Part shown: positions 43,759 through 53,635 of the stretch, in pieces | How positions within the stretch are numbered: the stretch's first letter is position 1 | How the letters are laid out: the number at the start of each line of letters is the position of its first letter | Position numbers and translations under genes: made by a program | Notes under the pieces: generated by a model | The model's input: only the letters and a program-made list of their open reading frames with translations | Database searches by the model: none | What the model was told of the DNA's origin: nothing | Assembly: GCA_947502305.1 (NCBI GenBank) | Contig: CANMZA010000001.1 | Span: 620,001 to 684,000 of the forward strand | Reading direction: 5' to 3' | DNA: 64,000 bases | DNA from: an uncultured Erythrobacter sp. | GTDB taxonomy: Bacteria > Pseudomonadota > Alphaproteobacteria > Sphingomonadales > Sphingomonadaceae

Positions 43759-45123
43759 ATGGCATCACGCGCCGACAACATCGCCAGCAATCTGAACTTG
43801 GGCAATTTCGCCCAGGCCACCGAATTGCGCCAGCGTATCTGGTTTACAATCGGAGTGCTGATTGTTTTCCGGTTTTTGAGCTTTGTGCCGCTGCCGGGGA
43901 TCAACCCTAAGGCGCTCGACCGGCTTGCTGAGCTGGGTCAGGGCGGTGTCTTGGATATGTTCAACATGTTCACCGGCGGTGCGCTGGCGAATATGAGCCT
44001 GATCGCGCTGGGCGTTATGCCTTATATCACCGCCTCGATTGTGGTGCAGATGGCGTCTGCTTTGCACCCGACTTTGGCCGCGATGAAGAAAGAGGGCGCG
44101 ACCGGGCGTCAACGGCTCAACCAGTACACCCGTTACGGCACCGTGTTCCTATGCGCGATCCAAGGCTGGTTCTTGGCAACTGGTCTTGAAACATTCGCGG
44201 GCAATGAAGGCATCGCTGCGGTTGTGAACCCCGGATATGGTTTCCGCGTTGGCGCCGTCATCAGTTTGGTGGGCGGCACGATGTTCCTGCTGTGGCTGGG
44301 TGAACAGATCACCGCGCGCGGCATTGGTAACGGCGTATCGCTGATCATTATGGCGGGTATTGTGGCTCAATTCCCAACCTTCGCCACCAACCTGTTTGAA
44401 GGGGGCCGGACAGGCTCCATCGCGCCGACGATCATTATCGGTTTCATCATCATGGTCGCGGTGTTGATCTTGCTAATCAGCTTCGTTGAACGCGCCCAGC
44501 GCCGCTTGCTGATCCAATATCCCAAACGCGCGACGCAGCGCGGCATGATGCAGGCGGACAATTCTTATCTGCCGCTGAAGCTCAACACAGCTGGTGTTAT
44601 CCCGCCGATCTTTGCCAGCTCGCTCTTGCTGCTGCCGCTGACGATCACGCAATTCTCTTCCAGCTCGGTTGATACGACCAGCACGGCGGGGTCTTGGTTG
44701 GTGACGCTCAACCAATATCTCGCGCATGGTCAACCGATCTATATGGCGCTCTATGCGCTGGGCATTATCTTCTTCTGCTTCTTCTACACTGCGGTTGTTT
44801 TTGACCCAGAGGAGAATGCTGAGAACCTGAAGAAAAATGGCGGCTTCATTCCCGGCATTCGCCCCGGTAAGCGGACGTCGGATTATCTCGAATATGTTCT
44901 GACCCGCATCACTGTGGTTGGCGCGATTTATCTGACTGTGGTCTGTGTCGTTCCGGAATATATGATCGCGCAAACCGGCATTCCGTTGTTCCTTGGCGGG
45001 ACCAGTTTGCTGATTGTGGTGAACGTGACCGTGGATACGATCAGCCAAGTGCAATCGCATCTGTTGGCGCATCAATATGGCGACCTTATCAAGAAGGCGA
45101 AGCTCAAAGGCCGCACGCGTTAA
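43759..45123 (+). CDS. secY: Protein translocase subunit SecY
   Basis: 454 residues with ten membrane helices. ATELRQRIWFTIGVLIVFRFL start; GGALANMSLIALGVMPYITASIVVQ (helix 2 plug region); EGATGRQRLNQYTRYGT; IKTAGVIP-like LKLNTAGVIPPIFASS; C-terminal GGTSLLIVVNVTVDT. The pore of the Sec translocon. In the rplO-secY-adk order typical of the spc operon. The start was chosen at MASRADNIASN; an ATG 49 nt upstream is in another frame. Confidence 0.97.
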   Translation: MASRADNIASNLNLGNFAQATELRQRIWFTIGVLIVFRFLSFVPLPGINPKALDRLAELGQGGVLDMFNMFTGGALANMSLIALGVMPYITASIVVQMASALHPTLAAMKKEGATGRQRLNQYTRYGTVFLCAIQGWFLATGLETFAGNEGIAAVVNPGYGFRVGAVISLVGGTMFLLWLGEQITARGIGNGVSLIIMAGIVAQFPTFATNLFEGGRTGSIAPTIIIGFIIMVAVLILLISFVERAQRRLLIQYPKRATQRGMMQADNSYLPLKLNTAGVIPPIFASSLLLLPLTITQFSSSSVDTTSTAGSWLVTLNQYLAHGQPIYMALYALGIIFFCFFYTAVVFDPEENAENLKKNGGFIPGIRPGKRTSDYLEYVLTRITVVGAIYLTVVCVVPEYMIAQTGIPLFLGGTSLLIVVNVTVDTISQVQSHLLAHQYGDLIKKAKLKGRTR

Positions 45124-45195
45124 ATCGCAGGCGATCGCCAGAGGCATAAATAAAACGCGCAGGCGGGAATGCGGCGCGGTATTAGGGGGTTGTTC

Positions 45196-45840
45196 GTGAA
45201 CATCATTCTTCTTGGTCCTCCGGGCGCTGGTAAGGGCACGCAAAGTGCCGGTCTGGTTGAGCGCCACGGTATGAAGCAATTGGCCACGGGCGATATGCTG
45301 CGCGCTGCGGTGAAGGCTCAGACGCCGGTCGGGCTTGAGGCGAAAGCTGTGATGGACCGGGGTGATTTGGTTTCGGACGAAATCGTCTCCAAATTGATTG
45401 ATGACAACCTAGCCGCGATGGATGCCGATACGGGCGCGATTTTTGATGGCTATCCGCGCACGGCCGCCCAAGGGGAACAGCTTGACGCTATCCTCGCAAA
45501 GCATGGACGCCGCCTTGATCATGTGATCGAATTGGGCGTTGATGTTGATGCTTTGGTGGAACGGATCACGGGCCGCTATTCCTGTGCCAAATGCGGTGCG
45601 CTCTATCATGACACCGCGAACAAGCCTGCGGTTGAGGGCACTTGCGACACGTGCGGTTCGACAGAATTTAAGCGCCGCCCTGATGACACTGAGGAAACCG
45701 TGCGCAACCGCATGGAAGTCTATCGCAGCGAAACCGCGCCGATCCTCCCGGGTTATGAAGCGCGCGGTATTGTCACGCGAGTTGACGGTATGGCCGGGAT
45801 TGACGAAGTCGCCGGCGCGATCGACGCTACACTGGGCTGA
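45196..45840 (+). CDS. adk: Adenylate kinase, zinc-type lid
   Basis: 214 residues with GTG start at 45196 (GGGGG upstream); an ATG 27 nt earlier would add a non-family extension. NIILLGPPGAGKGTQSAGLV (P-loop), GDMLRAAV, IFDGYPRTAAQ, RVDGM end. The LID carries CAKCG and CDTCG, so it binds a structural metal, as in Gram-positive kinases. Adk interconverts ATP, AMP and ADP. Follows secY as in the classic spc operon. Confidence 0.96.
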   Translation: MNIILLGPPGAGKGTQSAGLVERHGMKQLATGDMLRAAVKAQTPVGLEAKAVMDRGDLVSDEIVSKLIDDNLAAMDADTGAIFDGYPRTAAQGEQLDAILAKHGRRLDHVIELGVDVDALVERITGRYSCAKCGALYHDTANKPAVEGTCDTCGSTEFKRRPDDTEETVRNRMEVYRSETAPILPGYEARGIVTRVDGMAGIDEVAGAIDATLG

Positions 45841-45922
45841 CGGTTTCTGGATTGCTGCGAAAGCGGGCTTTCCACTTGCAGGCCGTTCCTCTAACCCTCT
45901 CGCAATGAGAGAGGGATCCACC

Positions 45923-46684
45923 GTGCATACATCGTTCAAACTTGCCGCTTGCTTCGCCATGGCGAGCACCGCCTTTGCTGCTAAGGCAGAGGTGGTTGAA
46001 GCCAGTGATGGCCATTTCATCACAAGGGCAGAGGCCGTGGTGGAAGCGACCCCGACGGAAACGTGGCTGGCGCTGATCAGCCCGGCGCGTTGGTGGTCGA
46101 GCGAGCACACTTGGTCCGCAGATGCCGCAAATCTGACACTGACCCCACAAGCGGGCGGATGTTTTTGTGAGCGCATTCCAGAAGTCGATGAGCCGGGGCG
46201 TTTCACGCTTGAGGGCAGCGTCGAACATATGCGCGTCATTCAAGCCTATCCAGAGGTTGCGCTCAGGATGCAGGGCGCGCTTGGCCCGCTGCAGAGCGAG
46301 CCGGTTACCGGTATCCTGACCATCGCGATCAGTGAGGGTGAGGCGGGCACCAAGATCGTTTGGGAATATAATGTCGGCGGCGCGATGCGCTATCCTGTGC
46401 CGGTTATTTCCAGCGCGGTTGATGGAGTGATGAACCTCCAATTGTCACGGCTTTCCGAAATGCTTGGGCAAGTGCAGGGCCCAGTAACAGCGCCGCCGCC
46501 GCCTCCTGCGCCTCCTGAACCAGACCCAGAGTCTGAAACGTCAAGCGACGCGGCAGAGGGCGGGGCAGATGAAGCGGGCGCAGCCATCACGATTGATGCG
46601 CAGCCCGTGATCGAAGAGGGGCCCGAAACGAGCGAGCCCGGTCCAAGTGTGGATGATGCGTTTGGCGATCTGAGCGACGGATAA
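45923..46684 (+). CDS. Secreted SRPBCC-family protein, between adk and rpsM
   Basis: 253 residues with GTG start at 45923, preceded by GAGAGGGA at 7-nt spacing; an ATG at 45905 is the alternative. HTSFKLAACFAMASTAFAA is a signal peptide. The domain (about 30-190) is START/SRPBCC-like: ATPTETWLALISPARWWSSEHTW, LTPQAGGCFCERIPE and GTKIVWEYNVGGAMRYP. A Pro-rich linker and a long acidic tail (about 60 residues) follow. It has no obvious tie to ribosomes; ligand unknown. Confidence 0.82.
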   Translation: MHTSFKLAACFAMASTAFAAKAEVVEASDGHFITRAEAVVEATPTETWLALISPARWWSSEHTWSADAANLTLTPQAGGCFCERIPEVDEPGRFTLEGSVEHMRVIQAYPEVALRMQGALGPLQSEPVTGILTIAISEGEAGTKIVWEYNVGGAMRYPVPVISSAVDGVMNLQLSRLSEMLGQVQGPVTAPPPPPAPPEPDPESETSSDAAEGGADEAGAAITIDAQPVIEEGPETSEPGPSVDDAFGDLSDG

Positions 46685-47069
46685 TTTCCTGGGGCCTCAC
46701 TCTCTTGCTGCACCCTCTTGCCGCACTCCTTTGCGACACCCCCTTGAACGCCAAATTCGCCCGCCCATATTGGCGGCTCAGTCGATTATGCGCAGCTGAC
46801 CGGTTGACGGGCATGGCGAATCACCGTAAGCGCGCGGCTCATTCGACACGTTCGAACCGAGTCCGGCAGGTTGCGCCAATTGCGGTGCGCCATCTGGGCT
46901 TTTGCCTTTTTTAGGTGAACCGTTTCAAGGTAAGTGGTCGCACACAAGCCTATACTCGGAAAACCTGATGCTGAAAGGCGAGTGGTAAGAGGCCGTGTCT
47001 TTTGTAGAGCGTTGAGATGGGGGCAAGGGCCGGTCGGCCTGAAATCCCCTGTGGAGCATGGAGAATTAA
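46685..47069. other. Leader region of the alpha (rpsM) operon
   Basis: 385 non-coding bases before rpsM. Contains a pyrimidine-rich stretch (46690-46745) and an A/T-rich part (46900-47000). In E. coli the alpha operon leader binds S4; rpsD is not in this window. No clear pseudoknot or terminator could be assigned by eye. Confidence 0.4.
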
Positions 47070-47438
47070 GTGGCTCGTATTGCCGGGGTAAATATCCCAA
47101 CAAATAAGCGCGTAATTATTGCGCTGACATATATTCACGGAATTGGCCGCACGACGGCTGTTCAAATCGCCGATAAACTTGGCATCCCGCATTCTGCACG
47201 TGTTCAGGACCTCACTGATGAGGAAGTCCTGCGCATTCGTGAGACGATCGATAGCGATCATCAAGTGGAAGGCGACCTTCGCCGGACGACTTCGATGAAT
47301 ATCAAGCGTTTGATGGATCTGCGGACCTATCGCGGCTTGCGTCATCGCAATGGCTTGCCTGTTCGCGGACAGCGCACGCACACGAACGCCCGCACCCGCA
47401 AGGGTAAGGCCAAGCCGATCGCAGGGAAGAAGAAGTAA
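47070..47438 (+). CDS. rpsM: 30S ribosomal protein S13
   Basis: 122 residues with GTG start (47070, preceded by GGAG). [20 protein letters not shown], then [18 protein letters not shown] and the C-terminal basic tail [16 protein letters not shown]13 contacts P-site tRNA and L5. First gene of the alpha operon rpsM-rpsK-rpoA-rplQ; no rpmJ precedes it. Confidence 0.97.
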   Translation: MARIAGVNIPTNKRVIIALTYIHGIGRTTAVQIADKLGIPHSARVQDLTDEEVLRIRETIDSDHQVEGDLRRTTSMNIKRLMDLRTYRGLRHRNGLPVRGQRTHTNARTRKGKAKPIAGKKK

Positions 47439-47496
47439 GCTCTGACTTAGTCAGACGCTTTTCCCTTCATTCCGCAGTTAAAAGGAATACGAGACA

Positions 47497-47889
47497 ATGG
47501 CACGCGAACAAGGCGGCAAAGTACGGCGCCGCGACAGGAAGAACATTTCAAGCGGCGTTGCGCATATCAACGCCAGCTTTAACAACACGATGATCACGAT
47601 CACCGATGCCCAAGGCAACGCGATCAGCTGGTCAAGTGCAGGGGCCATGGGCTTTAAAGGCAGTCGTAAATCGACACCTTATGCTGCTCAGGTTGCCGCC
47701 GATGACGCTGGCAAGAAAGCCGCCGATCACGGCGTGCGCACGCTGGAAGTCGAAGTGAAGGGACCAGGTTCTGGCCGTGAGAGCGCATTGCGCGGTCTCG
47801 CAGCGGTTGGTTTCAACATCACTTCGATCCGCGATGTTACGCCGATCCCGCACAATGGTGTGCGCCCGTCGAAGCGTCGCCGGGTCTGA
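47497..47889 (+). CDS. rpsK: 30S ribosomal protein S11
   Basis: 130 residues. [31 protein letters not shown] start, [42 protein letters not shown] and end [13 protein letters not shown]11 lies near the mRNA exit in the platform. rpoA follows after 126 nt. Confidence 0.98.
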   Translation: MAREQGGKVRRRDRKNISSGVAHINASFNNTMITITDAQGNAISWSSAGAMGFKGSRKSTPYAAQVAADDAGKKAADHGVRTLEVEVKGPGSGRESALRGLAAVGFNITSIRDVTPIPHNGVRPSKRRRV

Positions 47890-48015
47890 TCCGAATTGCT
47901 GGTGGTGGCCGTTCTGGCCGCCGCCGCTCACCGGGTTCGATCACACGCCTTCACCGGCATTTCGGGCCCGCTCTTAAATGTTAAACGCTTTAAAACAGCG
48001 AATTAGGGGAAATCC

Positions 48016-49071
48016 ATGTCCGTCAATATGAAGAACTGGCAGGAACTCAAGAAACCCAACGCTCTGGAAATCAAGGAAGGCGGCGACAAGCAGCGCAAGA
48101 CGACGTTCGTCGCTGAACCGCTGGAGCGCGGCTTTGGCCTGACGCTCGGCAACGCATTACGCCGCGTATTGCTTTCCTCGCTTCAGGGTGCGGCGATCAC
48201 GTCGATCAAGATCGAAAACGTGCTTCACGAATTCTCATCGCTCGCCGGTGTGCGCGAAGACGTGACCGATATGGTCCTGAACGTGAAACAGATCGCTCTT
48301 AAAATGGAAGGCGAAGGGCCCAAGCGCTTGCAGCTTTCTGTGACGGGGCCTGCGACTGTGAAGGCTGGCGATATTGCTGTGACCGGCGATATCGAAGTGA
48401 TGAACAAAGATCTTGTTCTGTGTCACCTCGATGAAGGCGCGACGCTGAACATGGAACTGACTGCGGATGTCGGCAAAGGCTACTCGCCTGCTGTGCAAAA
48501 CCGCCCGGCGGATGCGCCGATTGGTCTGATCCCGGTGGACTCGCTCTATTCGCCTGTCCGTCAGGTCAGCTATAAAGTTGAGAATGCCCGCGTTGGTCAG
48601 GAACTCGACTATGATAAGCTGTCACTGACTGTCGAAACCGATGGCACTGTTGCTCCAGAAGACGCGGTCGCTTACGCTGCGCGCATCCTTCAGGATCAAC
48701 TGACACTGTTCGTCCACTTCGAAGACGGCATTCCGCAGCCTCAATCAGCGATGATTGGCCACGCAGCGGCTCCGCAAGAAGACGATGCGAACCAGCTCAA
48801 CCGTTACCTTCTCAAGAAGGTCGACGAGTTGGAATTGTCGGTGCGTTCGGCGAACTGCCTCAAGAACGACAACATCATCTATATCGGCGATCTGGTTCAG
48901 AAAACCGAAGCCGAGATGCTGCGCACGCCAAACTTTGGCCGCAAGTCGCTCAATGAGATCAAAGAAGTTCTCTCCAGCATGGGTCTGCGCCTCGGCATGG
49001 ACATTCCAGGCTGGCCACCAGAGAACATCGAGGAAATGGCCAAGAAGCTCGAACAAGAATTGTTGGGCTAA
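48016..49071 (+). CDS. rpoA: RNA polymerase alpha subunit
   Basis: 351 residues. N-terminal dimerisation domain ([39 protein letters not shown]) and C-terminal domain ([40 protein letters not shown]) that contacts UP elements and activators. Standard length for alphaproteobacteria. Part of the alpha operon; a hairpin spacer separates it from rplQ. Confidence 0.98.
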   Translation: MSVNMKNWQELKKPNALEIKEGGDKQRKTTFVAEPLERGFGLTLGNALRRVLLSSLQGAAITSIKIENVLHEFSSLAGVREDVTDMVLNVKQIALKMEGEGPKRLQLSVTGPATVKAGDIAVTGDIEVMNKDLVLCHLDEGATLNMELTADVGKGYSPAVQNRPADAPIGLIPVDSLYSPVRQVSYKVENARVGQELDYDKLSLTVETDGTVAPEDAVAYAARILQDQLTLFVHFEDGIPQPQSAMIGHAAAPQEDDANQLNRYLLKKVDELELSVRSANCLKNDNIIYIGDLVQKTEAEMLRTPNFGRKSLNEIKEVLSSMGLRLGMDIPGWPPENIEEMAKKLEQELLG

Positions 49072-49084
49072 CCATCAAGGTATC

Positions 49085-49117
49085 GGCGGCGCACCTCTCA
49101 TTTGAGAAAGCGCCGCC
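49085..49117 (+). other. Hairpin in the rpoA-rplQ spacer
   Basis: GGCGGCGC (49085-49092) pairs with GCGCCGCC (49110-49117), with an inner TCTC/GAGA. No T run follows, so partial termination or RNA processing rather than full stop. Confidence 0.45.
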
Positions 49118-49222
49118 AGCTTTGGGCTACCTGATACGGGCCCCTATCGAACCGCTGATCCCTTTAGGGAAAGTGGGAACCGGTTTCCCGCCCGGAAGGG
49201 TCAGCCAACAAAGGAAAACACA

Positions 49223-49645
49223 ATGCGTCATGGTATTTCACAGCGTAAGCTGAGCCGCAAGTCGGGCCACCGTAAGGCTCTGTTCCGCAATATGTCGGCT
49301 GCTCTTATCAAGCATGAGCAAATCGTCACCACTTTGCCTAAGGCGAAGGAACTGCGTCCCTACGTTGAAAAACTGATCACGCTCGCAAAGCGTGGCGGTC
49401 TTTCCAATCGCCGTCTGGCGCAAGCACGCTTGCTGGACGAAACGCAGCTTAAGAAGCTCTTCAGCACTCTCGCAGAGCGTTATAGCGACCGTCAGGGCGG
49501 CTATGTTCGCATCATCAAAGCCGGTTACCGTACCAGCGATGCTGCGCAGATGGCGATCATCGAACTCGTTGAGCGTGATGAAGACGCTCGCGGTCAAGAT
49601 AGCGGCCCGGTAATGGCCGAAGCGGACGAATACGCAGAAGCGTAA
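49223..49645 (+). CDS. rplQ: 50S ribosomal protein L17
   Basis: 140 residues. [46 protein letters not shown], then [21 protein letters not shown]17 lies at the tunnel exit rim. The end is a short acidic tail. Last gene of the ribosomal cluster; a strong terminator follows. Confidence 0.98.
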   Translation: MRHGISQRKLSRKSGHRKALFRNMSAALIKHEQIVTTLPKAKELRPYVEKLITLAKRGGLSNRRLAQARLLDETQLKKLFSTLAERYSDRQGGYVRIIKAGYRTSDAAQMAIIELVERDEDARGQDSGPVMAEADEYAEA

Positions 49646-49670
49646 AGAGCTGCGATCACGAAATAGCAAA

Positions 49671-49701
49671 GGGCTGGCGGAGCGATCCGCCGGCCCTTTT
49701 T
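49671..49701 (+). terminator. Intrinsic terminator of the alpha operon
   Basis: GGGCTGGCGGA-GCGA-TCCGCCGGCCC (11-bp stem, one G-U pair), followed by five T. Confidence 0.9.
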
Positions 49702-49807
49702 GCGTTTGAGGTCTTTGGTTTTGACGCTTTTCGCGCGGCGTTCCCTGCTGCTTGGCGGTGGCTTTTGCGTGCTTGATTGGTTTGGGCGGGCGGCTAAACT
49801 TGCAGCC

Positions 49808-51247
49808 ATGAAAAACGTGACGCACATATTCGCTGGCGCGGCGCTCGCTGCTTTCGCTGTGACCTCCACTACACCCGTCGCGGCGCAATCCGCGCAAGAG
49901 GCGCTTGACGCTCGATATCACCGGGCCTTAGCCGCCGGGTATAAGGCGATGATGCTGTGCAGCGCGATGTCGACCTCGGAACGGCTTGGCGGTTCGCGCA
50001 GCGCGGAAAGCATCCATGAATTTGAACTGACGGGTATTCAAACGCCGCTCGATGCGATTGTCCGTGATCTGCCATATGAAGTGCTCCGCTATTCAGTAGA
50101 AGGGATGGATCGCGGCCCGGTCTATCAAGTCCGTGTCGAATGGGCGGATGACATGCCCGCGCGCACTGCGACGCAATCGGCTGTCGGTGGATGCTATGTC
50201 GGCCCGATTGGTTCTCCTTTGGAGGATGCGCCGCCGCTTACAGCTGAAAGTGCGGCGGACAATGTTCCGGATGATGGCTGGCAGGTGGATGAGGGCGCGT
50301 TGTCACGCTCCACAAAGTCATCCTTGGCCCGTGCGGCATTTGATGGAATGTACGGCGAAGGGTCACGGACAACCGCCGCGCTCATCATTCACGGCGATGC
50401 AATTATCATGGAGGATTACCGCGACGGTTTCGGCCCCGCGACCCCGCAGCGGACATGGTCCGTGGCCAAAAGCATCGCGGCGACTTTCGTGGGCGTTGCG
50501 GCACAGGCAGGCGATGTGGAGGTCAGCGATCCCATCGCGCTCAATTATTGGCGGCAAGGCGGGGAATATGACATCCGCAACCAGATCACTGTCGATCACG
50601 CTTTGCGGATGGCGACCGGGCGGTATTCTGACACGCCGGGCAATCGGTCGGTACCACTATATTGGGGCGGTTCATCGGTGAACGAAACCGCGCTGGCTTG
50701 GCCGGTCCTTCACGCGCCGGGCACGGTGTTCCGCTATGCCAACAACGATTCGCTGCTCGCGATGAAGGCGGTGGAGCGTTATTTGACCTTTTACGGCGCA
50801 GAGGGTGTGCTGGGCCGTTTCGGCATGCACCGCACCATTGCAGAGACGGAATGGAGCGGCGGTTTGGTCCTCTCAAGCCAGGTTTGGAGCACGGCTCGCG
50901 ATTTGGGGCGCTTGGGCCAGCTGCATCTGAATGACGGCATGTTTGAAGGGGAGCGGATATTGCCGGAGGGCTGGACCGATTATGTTTCCGATCCCTCTGG
51001 CCCGCAACCTGCCGGCACCAATCGGGGGTACGGCGCGGGCTGGTGGACGTTCCGCCGCCCAGAAGGCAACGCGTTTGAGGGTATCCCTGATGACGCGTTT
51101 TATGCTGCCGGTCGGCGAGGGCAGTACATCGTCGTCGTGCCTAGCCGCAATATCGTGATCGTGCGGCGCGGAGAGGACATGGCGGGCACCCGGTTCAACA
51201 TTGCGGATTTCACCCGCGATGTGCTGGCTGCGGTTGCAGAGGAATAG
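49808..51247 (+). CDS. Secreted serine hydrolase, class C beta-lactamase fold
   Basis: 479 residues from MKNVTHIFAG, signal peptide cut near VAAQ-SAQ. Residues about 30-150 form an extra N-terminal region with several Cys; then the beta-lactamase/DD-peptidase fold with SVAKS (SxxK nucleophile motif in RTWSVAKSIAATF), YANND (YxN equivalent), and YAAGRRGQYIVVVPS at the third motif position. Related proteins are esterases, 6-aminohexanoate hydrolases or peptidases. An upstream in-frame ATG at 49700 lies in the terminator and was rejected. Confidence 0.85.
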   Translation: MKNVTHIFAGAALAAFAVTSTTPVAAQSAQEALDARYHRALAAGYKAMMLCSAMSTSERLGGSRSAESIHEFELTGIQTPLDAIVRDLPYEVLRYSVEGMDRGPVYQVRVEWADDMPARTATQSAVGGCYVGPIGSPLEDAPPLTAESAADNVPDDGWQVDEGALSRSTKSSLARAAFDGMYGEGSRTTAALIIHGDAIIMEDYRDGFGPATPQRTWSVAKSIAATFVGVAAQAGDVEVSDPIALNYWRQGGEYDIRNQITVDHALRMATGRYSDTPGNRSVPLYWGGSSVNETALAWPVLHAPGTVFRYANNDSLLAMKAVERYLTFYGAEGVLGRFGMHRTIAETEWSGGLVLSSQVWSTARDLGRLGQLHLNDGMFEGERILPEGWTDYVSDPSGPQPAGTNRGYGAGWWTFRRPEGNAFEGIPDDAFYAAGRRGQYIVVVPSRNIVIVRRGEDMAGTRFNIADFTRDVLAAVAEE

Positions 51248-51393
51248 TGCGGCGTAGAACTTGACGTTCAGGTTAAAGGCTCTGAACCTGAACAAAAGCT
51301 GCTAAGGCCAGTCAGGCTCGCCTAAGAGCGAATCATCCATAAGGGGAATGTAGCCGGGACACAGTGTCTCGGCCTTACCCGAGGATGAGACCT

Positions 51394-51945
51394 ATGACTG
51401 ATCTTAAAAAGACCATCACCAAGGGCGCCTTGGGGACTGTCGCGGCTGGCGCGATGGCCCTAGCGTCTGCAACCCCTGCTATGGCCGATGACAATCGCCA
51501 TCGTGACCGGGGTGTCAGTGCTGGCGATGTGATCGCAGGCGCTGTGATTATTGGCGGTATTGCCGCCTTGGCTGGGGCGTTTGACAATGATGATCGCCGG
51601 GACCGGCGCTATCGTGACCGGGATTACCGAGGTGACCGCTATGATGGTCGCCGGGGCCATAATGGCAATCGCGGCTATCGCGGCGGCGGCCAGCGCGCAG
51701 TTGAACGCTGTATCAACCGCGCCGAACGCCAGGCGCGCCGATTTGGCGGATGGCGCTTTGCCGATGTGACGCAGATCCGCGATGTCGAACGGACACGCTA
51801 TGGTTTCCGCGTTCAGGGCCGGATGGAAGTGCAAGGTTCGAACAATTATCGCGGGCGTAACTTCGATCGCGGACGGTTCACTTGCTATGTTGAACGCGGC
51901 AACCGCCCGCAAATTGAATTTCGCGGTATCCGAGGTCTGCGTTGA
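51394..51945 (+). CDS. Secreted Arg-rich protein, paralogue 1
   Basis: 183 residues. Start MTDLKKTITKGALGTVAAGA, signal peptide ending TPAMA-DDN. A short hydrophobic segment (GDVIAGAVIIGGIAALAGA) is followed by an Arg/Asp/Tyr-rich low-complexity stretch and then a C-terminal domain with AVERCINRAERQARRF, GGWRFADVTQIRD and FTCYVERGNRP; two Cys may pair. A similar layout occurs in the next gene. Typical of uncharacterised sphingomonad envelope proteins. Confidence 0.75.
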   Translation: MTDLKKTITKGALGTVAAGAMALASATPAMADDNRHRDRGVSAGDVIAGAVIIGGIAALAGAFDNDDRRDRRYRDRDYRGDRYDGRRGHNGNRGYRGGGQRAVERCINRAERQARRFGGWRFADVTQIRDVERTRYGFRVQGRMEVQGSNNYRGRNFDRGRFTCYVERGNRPQIEFRGIRGLR

Positions 51946-52117
51946 TAGAGCAGACCATCACCAACGGCGCCCGTAATGGGTGACACATGAAACGTATTGG
52001 GCGGTTCAGGCGATTGTAAGCCTGGGCCGCCTAATCCTGTGCCTGCTTGAGCGCGTGGTGGCCGCTCGCCTGCACACAATTGAGCGCCAATAAGGCGCAA
52101 ACAGGGAAGGAGCAATC

Positions 52118-52930
52118 ATGGCTCAATTTTCTAAGATAGGGGCGTATGCTGGCGTGATCGCCGCCGCTTCAATGACAATCGCCCCGGCCAATGCGGCCCA
52201 AGCGGCGCAGCTTGTGCCTGCCGATGGCATCGGCACTGCCGGATATTCGACCGCAGTCCATGCGGATTTTGGTGAAGGCGCGGGCGGCCACGGCATTTTC
52301 GGCGGCAGCAGTTATGACGAGCAAGCGGAAACCGCCGAATGGCGCGGAAGGCGTTGGCGCGGGCGGCGCGGTTGGCGACGCGGCCGTGTGCGCGGCGGCG
52401 ATGTGCTCGCGGGCGTATTGGTGCTGGGCGGGATTGCCGCCATCGCCAGTGCCGCCAGCAACAGCAACAGACGCGAACGCGAGCGCCGCTATGAAGAGCG
52501 CCGCGATGAGAGGCGCTATGATGACCGCCGGGATGATCGCAGCAATCCGCGCTCCTCAGGTGGGTCCGGCCTAGACAGTGCCGTTTCACAATGCCTGACC
52601 GAGATTGAACGCGATGTGCGTGTCGACAGCGTCGATGGCGCAAGCCGCCTGCCGCAAGGCTGGGTGGTTACCGGCACCTTGTTCAACGGTTCGGGCTTTA
52701 CCTGCCAAATCGGCAATGATGGCCGGATTTCAAATGTCGATTACAGCGGTTTCTCCAGCAGCTCCTATGACGGATCAAGCACTGGCGCTGGCACCGATAC
52801 GCGCCAGCTGACCGATGGCCGCTATGCCGATGCGCGCGCCGCGATGCGCGGCACTGGCCCTGATAGCCAAAACAGCGCGCAGCCAGCCTATCCCGGCGGC
52901 CCTTTGCCGGGCGAAACATTCTCTGAATGA
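52118..52930 (+). CDS. Secreted Arg-rich protein, paralogue 2
   Basis: 270 residues, AAGGAG before the ATG. Signal peptide MAQFSKIGAYAGVIAAASM, then RRWRGRRGWRRGRVRGGDVLAG with the hydrophobic segment LAGVLVLGGIAAIASAAS shared with the previous gene. An Arg/Glu/Asp repeat region (RRYEERRDERRYDDRRDD) follows, then a small domain (AVSQCLTEIERDVRVDSVDG, then FTCQIGNDGRI) and a Ser/Gly/Pro-rich tail. Its 3' end overlaps the convergent TRIC-like gene by 43 bases. Confidence 0.75.
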   Translation: MAQFSKIGAYAGVIAAASMTIAPANAAQAAQLVPADGIGTAGYSTAVHADFGEGAGGHGIFGGSSYDEQAETAEWRGRRWRGRRGWRRGRVRGGDVLAGVLVLGGIAAIASAASNSNRRERERRYEERRDERRYDDRRDDRSNPRSSGGSGLDSAVSQCLTEIERDVRVDSVDGASRLPQGWVVTGTLFNGSGFTCQIGNDGRISNVDYSGFSSSSYDGSSTGAGTDTRQLTDGRYADARAAMRGTGPDSQNSAQPAYPGGPLPGETFSE

Positions 52931-53622
52931 TCTGATGCGTGATCAGAAACGGGAGGGGCGGCAGCGATGTCGCCCTTTTCTATTTCTGCATCGCCCTTGC
53001 TATAACTCGGCAGGCCCAATTCAAACCGAACAGCGGCACTGCGCAAGGCGAAACCTGCGGCAAACGCCGCGCCCCAGACATAGGCGTCCAAAAAGCCAAA
53101 CATCCCAGCGACCTGCATGCCAAGCACCGTCACGGCAGCGCTTAACCCGGCGGCGGTCACGTATAATTCCGGCTGCATAATGATCGATGGCCGCCCGGCA
53201 ACAACATCGCGGATCACGCCGCCGACGCAGCCGGTGATGATCCCCATCAAAGCAGCGGGCACAGGCGGAATGCCATATGCAATCGCCTTCGCACTGCCCA
53301 AAACGGCATAGGCGGCGAGGCCAACACCGTCCGCATAATCGAGCAATTTGCCGTCCCAAACCCGCACCGGCGTAAACCACGCGATCAGCGCGGTTGCGAG
53401 GCAGATCGCAGCCACCCAAGGGTCCGTCATCCAAAACACCGGCGCATCGATTAAAAGATCGCGCACCGTCCCCCCGCCAACGCCGGTTACCAAGGCAAAG
53501 AACGCCATCGTGACAAAGGTCTGACGCTCCTTCGCCGCAACCAATGCGCCGGACAGGGCAAAGATTGCGATGCCAACAACATCGAGAATATCGAGGATCG
53601 GGGTGAGGACGGTTTCGTTCAT
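52888..53622 (-). CDS. TRIC-family (UPF0126) membrane cation channel-like protein
   Basis: 244 residues with seven membrane helices in two repeats; each repeat has the signature: GVGGGTVRDLLIDAP (first) and GCVGGVIRDVVAGRPSI (second). Start MNETVLTPILDILDVVGIAIF. TRIC proteins are trimeric K+-permeable channels; the bacterial role is unclear. The 40-residue C-terminal tail is cytosolic, charged and poorly conserved, and overlaps the convergent gene. Confidence 0.9.
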   Translation of the reverse strand: MNETVLTPILDILDVVGIAIFALSGALVAAKERQTFVTMAFFALVTGVGGGTVRDLLIDAPVFWMTDPWVAAICLATALIAWFTPVRVWDGKLLDYADGVGLAAYAVLGSAKAIAYGIPPVPAALMGIITGCVGGVIRDVVAGRPSIIMQPELYVTAAGLSAAVTVLGMQVAGMFGFLDAYVWGAAFAAGFALRSAAVRFELGLPSYSKGDAEIEKGDIAAAPPVSDHASDHSENVSPGKGPPG

Positions 53623-53635
53623 TCAGGCGGCCCTC

